Position numbers and translations under genes: made by a program
Shown: positions 49,277-57,754 of the stretch, piece after piece
Numbering within the stretch: position 1 is the stretch's first letter
Layout of the letters: every line of letters starts with the position of its first letter
Origin: Rhodoglobus sp.
GTDB lineage: Bacteria > Actinomycetota > Actinomycetes > Actinomycetales > Microbacteriaceae
NCBI GenBank assembly: GCA_025464445.1
Contig: JAODLY010000044.1
Location: 62,001-126,000 of the forward strand
Reading direction: 5' to 3'
DNA: 64,000 nt
Notes under the pieces: generated by a model
What the model saw: the letters and a program-made list of their open reading frames with translations, nothing else
Told to the model about the DNA's origin: nothing
The model's database searches: none

Positions 49277-50674
49277 TCACCAGTTGAGCGAGAACCCGTC
49301 GAGGCTCTTGACGACCTTGCCGCTCGCTATCTCCACGAAAACGGTCTCGGTGCCCACGAATCGTGCGTCGTAGAAGTAGCCGTCGCTCACCGCCGCCGAC
49401 GTGTCGGGCACGGTGTCGATCGCCACGTACTGCCCGTTCGGCGAGATGGAGAAACTCTCGATGCTGCCCGCGTCGTTGGGCGTGCGGTAGAGCACCGTCG
49501 ACGTCGTGCCATCGTCGAACGCGAGCACGCTCGAGAAGCGCTTGCCGCCGGGCTGGGCGATCACGACCTTCTCCACCCTGCCGCCCGTGGGGACGAGTTC
49601 GGCGACCCCGAGGTAGGTCGGGCTGCCGCTGTTGTCGACAGGTGATGCGGCTATTCGCACCTGGGTTCCGTCCGCGATGGTCAGCACGGCAGTGCCGAAC
49701 GGGTCGTTGACGGTGACGACTGTGCCATCCCGCGAGACAAGCCCGAGGTCGTTGAACTGCCCGAGCGGCGTGACTGCGCCCGCCGTGAGCGGATCGATGA
49801 GGAAGAGGCTGCGCTCCCGGCTGAGCGCCAGCAAGCCCGTTCCCTCAGGCATCATCTGCCATGCCAGCACCCGCAAGGGCTTCCCGTCGAGACCGGTCAC
49901 CGGCGCGACCACGCGGGCACCCTGGAGGTCGAGAAACATGAGCGTCGACGAATACGCGGGAGTTATGCTGTCGCCCGCGCTCGTGAATGTGAAGCCGATC
50001 ATGGTGCCGGTGGGGGATGCTCCGAGCTTCTGCACCACACCCGCCTCTGGCAGTTTCACCTGCTCCACCGCCCCGTCGGTGAGGCTCACGAGCGCGAGCG
50101 AGCTGGTCTTGTCGTCGGCGAGGGTCGCGACGGCAAGTGCCCCCTCGCTGCGGACGAAATCCTGGATGTGCGGCGCCGAGTACACGACAGTGCCACCAGT
50201 TGCGCCGAGGGTCGTGCGCATGATGTCGTCGTTCGGCTGTCCCCTGTGCAGGTAGTACAGGTCGGGGCTGGCAGTCGTGAACGTGTAGCTGATCGTGGAG
50301 GGCTGCGCTTGGTAGATGCTCGTGACCCCGTCGATGCGCACCTGGTAGCGCGTGCCGTACTCGAGCCGGCCGGCGAACTGCACCGCAATGAGGTCGCCCT
50401 TCGTGGTTACGGTGTGCGCCGCACCCGGCGTCACGACAACCTGGGCGGCTTTCAGCTGCGCGACCGGCTGGTTGGCGAACAGCCGCAGCTGCTGCCCCGG
50501 CTGGTCGATCACCGCCTTCACGTCTACCTGGGCACTCGAGAGCTTGGGCCCCTGCAGGTAGCCCAGCGTGAAGAAGACGCCGCACAGCACAACGAGCGAC
50601 ACGACGACGGTGCTGAGCGCGCGGCGGAACCGCCCCAGCGACCGCGGGCGCAGCTCAGTAGAGGTACGGCTCAC
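49277..50674 (-). CDS. Membrane-anchored extracytoplasmic beta-rich protein
   Basis: 465 residues from GTG 50674; this start is just before the only membrane segment (about 17-36, STVVVSLVVLCGVFFTLGYL) and overlaps the upstream gene by 20 bases. The upstream extension of the frame is low-complexity and not protein-like. The remainder is repeated beta-rich sequence suggesting an Ig-like region then a beta-propeller (e.g. GLLALSRERSLFLIDPLTAG, YVAIDTVPDTSAAVS). Coded with the TIGR03943/permease pair, so probably exported and linked to their function. Confidence 0.75.
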   Translation of the reverse strand: MSRTSTELRPRSLGRFRRALSTVVVSLVVLCGVFFTLGYLQGPKLSSAQVDVKAVIDQPGQQLRLFANQPVAQLKAAQVVVTPGAAHTVTTKGDLIAVQFAGRLEYGTRYQVRIDGVTSIYQAQPSTISYTFTTASPDLYYLHRGQPNDDIMRTTLGATGGTVVYSAPHIQDFVRSEGALAVATLADDKTSSLALVSLTDGAVEQVKLPEAGVVQKLGASPTGTMIGFTFTSAGDSITPAYSSTLMFLDLQGARVVAPVTGLDGKPLRVLAWQMMPEGTGLLALSRERSLFLIDPLTAGAVTPLGQFNDLGLVSRDGTVVTVNDPFGTAVLTIADGTQVRIAASPVDNSGSPTYLGVAELVPTGGRVEKVVIAQPGGKRFSSVLAFDDGTTSTVLYRTPNDAGSIESFSISPNGQYVAIDTVPDTSAAVSDGYFYDARFVGTETVFVEIASGKVVKSLDGFSLNW

Positions 50675-51407
50675 TCGGCTGCTCCACCGCCAGCACATTT
50701 GCGGGCTCGAGGGCGATGCCCTGCGCGCTCGTCGTGCTTCGGTTCGCGGTGAATCCTCCCGTCGCCTCGACCCAATCGCCGGCCTTGAACGTCGACGTCC
50801 AGTTCGGGTAGTACACGGGGATGCCGACCGGCTGCGCATCGACAGCGCAGCACGTGACGACGAAACGGGACACGTAGAAGACGTTGTCCGGGTCGTCGGG
50901 GTCGACGGTGATGAAGCCCACCACATCCACAGGTTTGCCACTGTAGAAGGCGAGGTCGTTTGTCTGGCGCAGCAACGACGCCCAATCGACGACAGTGAAC
51001 TTCGCGAAGGCGCCGGCCGGAGACGATGCCACGGTGTCCACGTTCTGCGCCTGGGCGCCGACCGTCGTGCTGTTGATGCTGCGCTGGTCGGCGGTGGCGC
51101 TTGTGAGGGTCGCCGGCGGGAGCGCCACCATCGTTATCGCGATGACCGCAGCGATCGCCAGGCCCAGGAAGGAGAGCAGTCGCGGCAGGCGCGCGGGCGG
51201 AGCATCCTCGTCGTCCCGATGGCCGCGCCGGGCGAGCAGGCCTGCGACGACGAGCACGAGGGCGATGCCGGCCATGATCACGGTGAAGACGATGTAGCGC
51301 GGGTGGATGTAGAGCACGAGCTGGTTGCTCGCCGCGAGCCAGACTGTCGCCACGAGCGCCGTCGCGACGAGTGCGACCCCGCGCCAACGCTGGAGGTTAG
51401 ACCACAA
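50655..51407 (-). CDS. TIGR03943 family membrane protein, permease partner
   Basis: 250 residues from an ATG at 51407. Two N-terminal helices (about residues 12-30 and 38-60), a third after a charged linker (RLPRLLSFLGLAIAAVIAIT), then an exported domain with KPVDVVGFITVDPDDPDNVFYVSRFVVTCCAVDAQPVGI, where the CC pair and DAQPVG are family landmarks. Paired with a permease in many Gram-positives. Start overlaps the permease stop. Confidence 0.85.
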   Translation of the reverse strand: MWSNLQRWRGVALVATALVATVWLAASNQLVLYIHPRYIVFTVIMAGIALVLVVAGLLARRGHRDDEDAPPARLPRLLSFLGLAIAAVIAITMVALPPATLTSATADQRSINSTTVGAQAQNVDTVASSPAGAFAKFTVVDWASLLRQTNDLAFYSGKPVDVVGFITVDPDDPDNVFYVSRFVVTCCAVDAQPVGIPVYYPNWTSTFKAGDWVEATGGFTANRSTTSAQGIALEPANVLAVEQPSEPYLY

Positions 51408-52461
51408 AGTTCACCACCGCCCCGATGAGAGCGCTCAGCAGCGCGACGATGACCGTGAGCTGCACGAGCACCCTCGTGGTGAACGTCGTGCGCAGGATCG
51501 CGAGCATCTTGATGTCGATTATCGGCCCGAAGACGAGGAAGGTGGCTATCGAACCGGGCATGAAGCTCGATGCGAAGGGGAGGATGAAGAACGCGTCGAC
51601 GTTCGAGCAGACAGCGATAACGAATGCGAGCACCATCATCGCGAGGATCGACCACACGGGGTTGCTCCCGAGGGTAACGAGCACCTGCCGCGGAACGAGC
51701 ACCTGGATGCCACCGGCCACGAGCGCGCCGATGAACAACGCCGGCGTGATGACACTCGTCTCACGAACGAACAGGTCGACGCTCTTGCTCCACCGGGATT
51801 GCTCGTGCTCATGGTCGGCCGGGCGCCGGCATTCGGCGGCGAAGCGCGGCGTTAGCAGGCTGTCCTGCTGGGGGTGCAGGCTGAACAGCCAGCCGACGAT
51901 GTTGGCGATGGCGAGCCCGCCGATGATCCGCGCGACGAGGATGCCGTTGTCGAAGCCGAATGCCTGGTGGGTCGTGACGATGGTGATCGGGTTGATGATC
52001 GGCGCGGCGAGCAGGAAGGTCATCGATTCGGCCACGGTGAAGCCCTTGACGATGAGCCCGCGGGCGAGCGGCACGTTTCCGCATTCGCATACCGGCAGGA
52101 AGATGCCGAAACAGGAGATACACAGGCGCCGAAGCACAGGATTGCGCGGCAGCCAGCGCATGAGCAGCCCTTCGGGCAGCCACACCTGCACGATTATCGA
52201 CAGCAGGATGCCGAGGATCACGAACGGCAGCGACTCGATCACGACACTGATGCTGAGGGTCAGCAGGTCTTGCAGCTGGTTCGGCAGTGAGAACCCCGCG
52301 CCGTCGGCGAGTCCGCGCACGGCGAGCAGGCCGGCGAGTGCCAGGATGCCGACGATCATCCACACCCAGCGGGATGCGGGCAAGCGCGGTCGCTCGTCGT
52401 GGTCGTGCCCGGGATGCTGCGGGTTGTCGACCCGCGCCCGGTCCGGCGCCCGTGTACTCAC
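51397..52461 (-). CDS. Permease (YraQ/DUF318 family)
   Basis: 354 residues from GTG 52461. His-rich cytoplasmic N-terminus (HPGHDHDERPR), about eight to ten membrane helices, the family motif GIFLPVCECGNVPLARGL, and PIINPITIVTTHQAFG in the loop before another helix. Members are linked with metal or redox stress; substrate unknown. First gene of the three-gene set ending at 49277. Confidence 0.88.
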   Translation of the reverse strand: MSTRAPDRARVDNPQHPGHDHDERPRLPASRWVWMIVGILALAGLLAVRGLADGAGFSLPNQLQDLLTLSISVVIESLPFVILGILLSIIVQVWLPEGLLMRWLPRNPVLRRLCISCFGIFLPVCECGNVPLARGLIVKGFTVAESMTFLLAAPIINPITIVTTHQAFGFDNGILVARIIGGLAIANIVGWLFSLHPQQDSLLTPRFAAECRRPADHEHEQSRWSKSVDLFVRETSVITPALFIGALVAGGIQVLVPRQVLVTLGSNPVWSILAMMVLAFVIAVCSNVDAFFILPFASSFMPGSIATFLVFGPIIDIKMLAILRTTFTTRVLVQLTVIVALLSALIGAVVNFVV

Positions 52462-52527
52462 GCAGCGATCCTAAGCGGGCGACGCCGTGAGACCGGATCG
52501 ACCGCGCAGGCGGACCCGCGAATTTCC

Positions 52528-52583
52528 TATGTCAGTTCGCGCGAACGTTGGCGCGAACTGACATACGGAAAACGGGTTGCCGC
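52528..52583. repeat. Dispersed hairpin repeat, copy 2
   Basis: Same 38-nt perfect hairpin (52528-52565) and tail (CGGAAAACGGGTTGCCGC) as the copy at 49205, with one inserted G in the tail. Lies between the permease start and the rne stop, 20 bases past the rne 3' end. Confidence 0.75.
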
Positions 52584-52602
52584 CGCAGGAGCGACGCGAC
52601 CC

Positions 52603-54981
52603 TCAGTCGTTTGTGGGCGCGCTGACGACCTGGCCGGAGCTGCCGGCACGGCGCGAGACGCGCGAGCGCCCCTGCCCCGGCTGCTTCGGTTCGGGAAGCG
52701 CCTCGAGCACCGAGTCGAGAATCTGCTCCGCGTCGTGCGTGCTGATCCTGCGCTGCTGGCGCGTCGTCTTGGTCACGGGCATGTCGAGAATCTCCGCGGC
52801 CGCCTCCGTCGCCTCAGCCGAAGCCACCTGCTCCTTCGGCTGCTCGGCGATCACCGGGATCTCGGTCGTATGCAGCACCGTGCTCGCGGCCACGCGGGCG
52901 AGGGCGTTGCGCACGTCCTCGGTTATCGCGTGCGTGCCAGAGCTGCCCACGCCGTTCTTGACTGTCGGGGATGACGCGCCGCCACCGCCTCCGCGGCTGC
53001 GGTTGCGGCGACCCCCGCCGTCCTGCGCGGGCTGGGCGGTCTGCACCTGTGGACGGTGCTTCGTGACGGGGTCGTGGTGCACGATCACGCCGCGACCGGC
53101 ACACACCTCGCAGGGTTCGCTGAAAGTCTCCAGCAGCCCGAGGCCGAGCTTCTTGCGGGTCATCTGCACGAGGCCGAGCGAGGTGACCTCAGCGACCTGG
53201 TGCTTTGTGCGATCCCGGCTGAGGCATTCGACGAGGCGGCGCAGCACCAGGTCGCGGTTCGACTCGAGCACCATGTCGATGAAGTCGACGACGATGATGC
53301 CACCGATGTCGCGCAGCCTCAGCTGGCGCACGATCTCTTCAGCGGCCTCGAGGTTGTTCTTGGTGACGGTCTCCTCGAGGTTTCCGCCGGAACCGACGAA
53401 CTTGCCGGTGTTGACGTCGACGACCGTCATCGCCTCGGTGCGGTCGATCACGAGCGAGCCACCCGAGGGCAGCCAGACCTTGCGGTCGAGCGCCTTCTCG
53501 ATCTGCTCGTTCACGCGGTACTCGTCGAAAGAGTCCACCTGGTTGGAATAGCTCTGCAGGCGGTCGAGAAGATCGGGGGCCACTGAGCGCAGGTAGCTTT
53601 CGATGGTCTCGCGCGCGTCATCCCCCTCGATCACGAGTTTCTGGAAGTCCTCGTTGAAGACATCGCGCACGATCTTGATGAGCAGGTCGGGCTCCGAGTG
53701 CAGCAGCGAGGGCGACTGCACGGTCTCGACCTGGTGGCTGATCTCTGCCCACTGGCTCGTGAGGCGCTGCACGTCGAGCGTCAGCTGTTCCTCGGTGGCG
53801 CCTTCGGCCGCGGTGCGCACGATAACGCCGACGTTGTCGGGCAGCACCTCCTTGAGGATCTTCTTGAGGCGGGAACGCTCGGTGTCAGGCAGCTTGCGGC
53901 TGATGCCCGACATCGAGCCATTGGGCACGTAGACGAGGTAGCGACCGGGCAGGGAGACCTGGCTCGTGAGACGCGCGCCCTTGTGTCCGACCGGGTCTTT
54001 CGTGACCTGCACGAGCACGCGGTCGCCGGGCTTGAGGGCGAGTTCGATGCGGCGGGCCTGGCTCTTGCCCTCCGCGGAGTTCTCAGCCGCCGCATCCCAG
54101 TCCACTTCACCCGAGTAGAGCACGGCGTTGCGGCCACGCCCGATGTCGACGAATGCCGCCTCCATCGAGGGCAGCACGTTCTGCACGCGGCCGAGGTAGA
54201 CGTTGCCGATGAGGCTCGCGTCCTGCGCCTTGGCGACGTAGTGCTCGACGAGCACGCCGTCTTCGAGCACGGCGATCTGGATGCGCTCGAACTTGCTGCG
54301 CACCACCATTACCCGGTCGACGCTCTCGCGCCTGGCGAGAAACTCGCTCTCGGTGACCACCGGACGACGTCGACCGGCATCGCGACCGTCACGACGGCGC
54401 TGCTTCTTGGCTTCGAGTCGTGTCGAACCCTTCACGCGGGTGGGTTCGTTGCTCAACACTGGCTCCGGGCGCGGCTGGCGAACCCGCACGACAGTATTCG
54501 GCGCCTCATCCCCTGGGCGCGCCTCTTCGCCGGGGCGACGACGCGAGCGGCGGCGGACGGTGCCGCCATCGTCGAGGTTGTCGTTACCCTGGTTGCCGTT
54601 CTGGCCGCCGTTGTTTCCGCGGGCCTGGCTGGCGCGCTGGGGCGGCAGGGGGGGCAGGTCGGGTGCCTGGAAGAGCAGCGATGTCGTGGGTCGGGCAGCC
54701 TGCGCCGCGGGCTCGGCCGCCGGTTGCGCCTCCGCGGCCTTCTTGGGCTGGCTGCGGCGGGTCGGCGCCTTCACTACTGCCTCTGGCTCGATTCCGGATG
54801 CCGCGGCGGCAGACACATGCTCGGCGGCCTTCTTCGCGGGAGCCTTCGTCGTCGAGCGCTTGCGTGCCACCGGAGCTGTCTCGGCGGGCGCAACCACTTC
54901 GGGTTCGGACGCCTTGCGGCCGCCGAACAGGCGCGACTTCTTCTTCGGGTTCTCTTCGTTGTTTTCGATTGTGTTCACCAT
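52603..54981 (-). CDS. rne: Ribonuclease E/G family endoribonuclease
   Basis: 792 residues from ATG 54981, chosen because AGGAG lies ten bases upstream. Long charged, Ala/Pro/Arg-rich N-terminal extension of about 230 residues, then the S1 domain (GNVYLGRVQNVLPSMEAAFVD), 5' sensor and the catalytic DNase-I-like region (TVVDVNTGKFVG, IGGIIVVDFIDM with the metal-binding Asp residues), a Zn-link CEVCAGRG and a disordered C-terminal tail. Major mRNA-decay and rRNA-processing enzyme. Long unstructured ends are usual in Actinobacteria. Confidence 0.96.
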   Translation of the reverse strand: MVNTIENNEENPKKKSRLFGGRKASEPEVVAPAETAPVARKRSTTKAPAKKAAEHVSAAAASGIEPEAVVKAPTRRSQPKKAAEAQPAAEPAAQAARPTTSLLFQAPDLPPLPPQRASQARGNNGGQNGNQGNDNLDDGGTVRRRSRRRPGEEARPGDEAPNTVVRVRQPRPEPVLSNEPTRVKGSTRLEAKKQRRRDGRDAGRRRPVVTESEFLARRESVDRVMVVRSKFERIQIAVLEDGVLVEHYVAKAQDASLIGNVYLGRVQNVLPSMEAAFVDIGRGRNAVLYSGEVDWDAAAENSAEGKSQARRIELALKPGDRVLVQVTKDPVGHKGARLTSQVSLPGRYLVYVPNGSMSGISRKLPDTERSRLKKILKEVLPDNVGVIVRTAAEGATEEQLTLDVQRLTSQWAEISHQVETVQSPSLLHSEPDLLIKIVRDVFNEDFQKLVIEGDDARETIESYLRSVAPDLLDRLQSYSNQVDSFDEYRVNEQIEKALDRKVWLPSGGSLVIDRTEAMTVVDVNTGKFVGSGGNLEETVTKNNLEAAEEIVRQLRLRDIGGIIVVDFIDMVLESNRDLVLRRLVECLSRDRTKHQVAEVTSLGLVQMTRKKLGLGLLETFSEPCEVCAGRGVIVHHDPVTKHRPQVQTAQPAQDGGGRRNRSRGGGGGASSPTVKNGVGSSGTHAITEDVRNALARVAASTVLHTTEIPVIAEQPKEQVASAEATEAAAEILDMPVTKTTRQQRRISTHDAEQILDSVLEALPEPKQPGQGRSRVSRRAGSSGQVVSAPTND

Positions 54982-55328
54982 TGCTGGTGTACTCCTAGCC
55001 CGGGTGGGCAACCGCGCCACCCACCGGGTACTCTCTCGTGTGCTATCCCGCCTGTTCCGGCGGTACCGCTACTAAAACTCATGGTCTCCGACCGGGCCCT
55101 GGCTCGCGGTCGGTTGTGTGCTGTCACCACACGTGTGCTGTCACCACACTTCGGAACTGGCTATCCGACTCGCGCAACACGGTTCTTGTCTCAAACTGTG
55201 TTGCGTGCTGGTCCGGTGTCCCCGGTAAGCATTGTTTGGCGTCGATCCGAGCGCGGCTCGGCTGACTACACCAAATTATCGCACGCATTGACAGATAGTC
55301 GTGATTTGCGCCGTGCAATAATCCGAGC
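54982..55328. other. Divergent leader region of rne and the VKOR gene, with tandem repeats
   Basis: No gene. Contains a perfect tandem 17-bp repeat GTGTGCTGTCACCACAC at 55116-55132 and 55133-55149, each itself a short GTGTG...CACAC hairpin, and a distal inverted repeat GCAACAC...GTGTTGC at about 55172-55206. If rne is transcribed from about 55250, these lie in its 5' leader. Confidence 0.6.
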
Positions 55329-55922
55329 ATGACTGACGCCGTGGCCATTCGCCGCCCTGTTTCGCTGGCCATCGTGTTGATCGTCGCGGGGGCGATCGGT
55401 TGGTACGCGGCGTTCTCGCTTACCCTCGACAAGCTCGCGGTGCTGGCGAACCCGCAGGCCGACCTGGACTGCAACTTCAGCGTCATCGTGCAGTGCGGGG
55501 TCAATCTCGGCTCGTGGCAGGGCTCCCTGCTGGGCTTCCCGAACCCGATTCTCGGCCTCGGCGGATTCGTCGCCCCGATCGCTGTCGGCGTCGCCCTCCT
55601 GGCCGGCGCGGCATTCGCCCGCTGGTTCTGGATCGCTTTCAACGTGGGCGTCGCCGGTGCCCTTGCCTTCTGCATCTGGCTCATGTACCAGAGCATCTTC
55701 AACCTCGGCACCCTCTGCCCGTGGTGCATGCTGGTCTGGGCGGTGACAATCCCCCTGTTTTGGACGCTCACGCTGTCCAACGCCAGGGCGGCTGTCTTCG
55801 GCGTCAGGCTGGCGGCGGTCGGCGAGCGGCTCTACCCCTGGATACCGGCGATCACGATCGCCAGTTACCTCATCGTGGCGGTCGTCGCACAGTTGCGGCT
55901 CGACCTGCTCTCCTACCTGTAG
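55329..55922 (+). CDS. Vitamin K epoxide reductase (VKOR)-family membrane protein
   Basis: 197 residues. Four or five helices, the redox CPWC motif in NLGTLCPWCMLVW (about residue 137), an early Cys pair (DLDCNFSVIVQC), and the C-terminal helices. VKOR proteins reoxidise DsbA-like thiol oxidases. The DsbA-like gene follows 108 bases downstream, a functional pair. Confidence 0.93.
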   Translation: MTDAVAIRRPVSLAIVLIVAGAIGWYAAFSLTLDKLAVLANPQADLDCNFSVIVQCGVNLGSWQGSLLGFPNPILGLGGFVAPIAVGVALLAGAAFARWFWIAFNVGVAGALAFCIWLMYQSIFNLGTLCPWCMLVWAVTIPLFWTLTLSNARAAVFGVRLAAVGERLYPWIPAITIASYLIVAVVAQLRLDLLSYL

Positions 55923-56029
55923 TTCCGGCGGTGCCGACGGCTGACAGCCGATTCCTAGCAAACCTCCAATACTCTTTCGACACACCGCCCGTCTCCACCC
56001 ACCGACCGTCCACGAACAGCAGGGGCCGA

Positions 56030-56914
56030 ATGAGCAACCGCAGTCCCGAACGACTGACCAAAAAGCAGAAGCAGGACCAGGCACGCGAAAACGCCCGCCT
56101 GCAGCGCGAAGAGCAGCGTGCCCGCAAGCGAAGGCAGCGTTGGTTCATCCAGGGCGGCGTTGTGCTCGGGATGCTGGCAGTCGTCGCCATCGCGGCGCTC
56201 GTCGTGTTCAACGTCACGAGGCCGCCGAGCCCGGGGCCCCTCAACATGCTCAGCGACGGCATCCTCATTTCCGGGAACGGGACGACGACCACTGCCGTCA
56301 CTACCACGGCGATCCAGCCGGATTCCACGCCGGTGCCGACCGACCCCACGAAGCAGGCAGGCACCGTCAACATCGTGATGTACGTCGACTACCAGTGCCC
56401 GTTCTGCCAACAGTTCGAGACGACGAACGCGGCCCAGATCTCGCAGTGGGTCACCGCGGGCGTCGCAACCGTCGAGATTCACCCGATAGCGATCCTCGAC
56501 AACTCCTCCGGCGGAACGAAGTACTCCACGAGGTCGGCGAACGCCGCGGCGTGCGTCGCGAACTTCGATCCGGACAAATACCTCGCGGTGAATAACGCGC
56601 TGTTCACGAACCAGCCGGCCGAGGGCGGGTCCGGTCTCACCGACACCGAGCTGCAGAAGGTGGTGAGCGATGCCGGTGCGTCCGGCAAGGATGTCGCTTC
56701 CTGCATCACGAGCCAGACCTTCAGCGGCTGGGTCACTTCGGCCACGAAACGCGCGCTCACCGGCCCGCTGCCGAACTCGGATACCGCGACCGTCCAGGGC
56801 ACGCCGACGGTGATCGTCGACGGCAAGAAGTACTCGGGCGCCCTCGACAACGCCACGACGTTCAACGACTTCGTCGGACAACTCGCGACATCGGGGCTCA
56901 GCGCGGGCGGGTGA
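56030..56914 (+). CDS. Membrane-anchored DsbA-like thiol oxidoreductase
   Basis: 294 residues from ATG 56030. Very basic coiled N-terminus (KKQKQDQARENARLQREEQR), one membrane helix (about 37-60), a Pro/Thr linker, then a thioredoxin-like domain with CPFCQQF (YVDYQCPFCQQFE), HPIAILDNSSGGTKYSTR and the cis-Pro region GTPTVIVDGKKY. Likely catalyses disulfide formation in exported proteins, recharged by the VKOR protein. Confidence 0.93.
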   Translation: MSNRSPERLTKKQKQDQARENARLQREEQRARKRRQRWFIQGGVVLGMLAVVAIAALVVFNVTRPPSPGPLNMLSDGILISGNGTTTTAVTTTAIQPDSTPVPTDPTKQAGTVNIVMYVDYQCPFCQQFETTNAAQISQWVTAGVATVEIHPIAILDNSSGGTKYSTRSANAAACVANFDPDKYLAVNNALFTNQPAEGGSGLTDTELQKVVSDAGASGKDVASCITSQTFSGWVTSATKRALTGPLPNSDTATVQGTPTVIVDGKKYSGALDNATTFNDFVGQLATSGLSAGG

Positions 56915-56945
56915 CCCGCGGCGGGCAGGGCCGGGCGCTAGTGCT

Positions 56946-57359
56946 CTAGAACCACAGGGCGAGTTCGCGCGCCGCCGACTCTGGCGAGTCACTGCCGTGC
57001 ACGAGGTTCTGCTGCACCTTCAGTCCCCAGTCCCGTCCGAGGTCACCCCGGATGGTGCCGGGAGCCGCGGTTGTCGGGTCTGTCGTGCCGGCGAGCGAGC
57101 GGAATCCCTCGATCACACGATTGCCGGCGATGCGCAGCGCGACGATCGGGCCCGACTGCATGAACTCGACGAGGGGCTCGTAGAAGGGCTTGCCCTGGTG
57201 CTCCTCGTAGTGCGCGGCGAGCAGGTCGAGGTCGGCGAGCAGGTACTTGACGTCGACGAGCTGGTAGCCCTTCGCTTCGATGCGGCGCAGGATCTCGCCG
57301 GTCAGGTTGCGGGCGACGCCGTCCGGCTTCACGAGAACGAGGGTTTCTTCGACTGTCAT
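56946..57359 (-). CDS. ndk: Nucleoside diphosphate kinase
   Basis: 137 residues from ATG 57359. LVLVKPDGVARN near the N-terminus, active-site His in NLVHGSDSPESA, and GTIRGDLG. Convergent with the DsbA-like gene and overlapping the start of the DUF4233 gene by four bases. Confidence 0.97.
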   Translation of the reverse strand: MTVEETLVLVKPDGVARNLTGEILRRIEAKGYQLVDVKYLLADLDLLAAHYEEHQGKPFYEPLVEFMQSGPIVALRIAGNRVIEGFRSLAGTTDPTTAAPGTIRGDLGRDWGLKVQQNLVHGSDSPESAARELALWF

Positions 57360-57754
57360 GTTGTCTCCTTGGGTTGCGTCTCGCCGGGCGTGAATTGCAG
57401 CCTGGCACTGTCGAGCTGTCGTCCTCTGACGAAGCAGAATATCCAGATCGCCACGAAGACCGCCGCGACGACATACATGAGTGGCAGCACGATGCCTGTC
57501 GCCAGGAGCACAGCCTGCAGCACCCAGCCCAACCACACGCCCCACGGATAGCGCACGAGCCTCCCGGCGATGGCGAGTGCGACGATCAGGCCGACTCCCC
57601 CGCCCAGGGCCGCCGCGGGCGGCAGCGCCTTGAGGCCGAAGGCGGTGAGCGCGACGAAGAACAGGAGAATTGCCTCGAGCCCGAGGACGATGCTGAGCAG
57701 GCTCTCGGTCACCGAGCGCTGGCGGCGCGGCCGCCGGGCGGGAGCCGTGGTCAC
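57356..57754 (-). CDS. DUF4233 membrane protein
   Basis: 132 residues from GTG 57754, overlapping the folC stop (GTGA). Four helices after a basic head (TAPARRPRRQRSVTESLLSI). The folC-DUF4233-ndk order is a standard actinobacterial arrangement. Function unknown. Confidence 0.88.
   Translation of the reverse strand: MTTAPARRPRRQRSVTESLLSIVLGLEAILLFFVALTAFGLKALPPAAALGGGVGLIVALAIAGRLVRYPWGVWLGWVLQAVLLATGIVLPLMYVVAAVFVAIWIFCFVRGRQLDSARLQFTPGETQPKETT

Noticed and set aside
49277-50941. Longer start for the beta-rich membrane protein.
   Set aside because: The 89 extra codons overlap the TIGR03943 gene and are low complexity; GTG 50674 precedes the membrane anchor.
53698-55332. 544-codon plus-strand frame opposite rne.
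   Set aside because: Mirror of the rne coding strand; RNase E motifs are unmistakable on the minus strand.
55266-56992. Long minus-strand frames opposite the VKOR and DsbA-like genes.
   Set aside because: The plus strand carries CPWC and CPFC motifs and plausible membrane segments; the minus frames have none.
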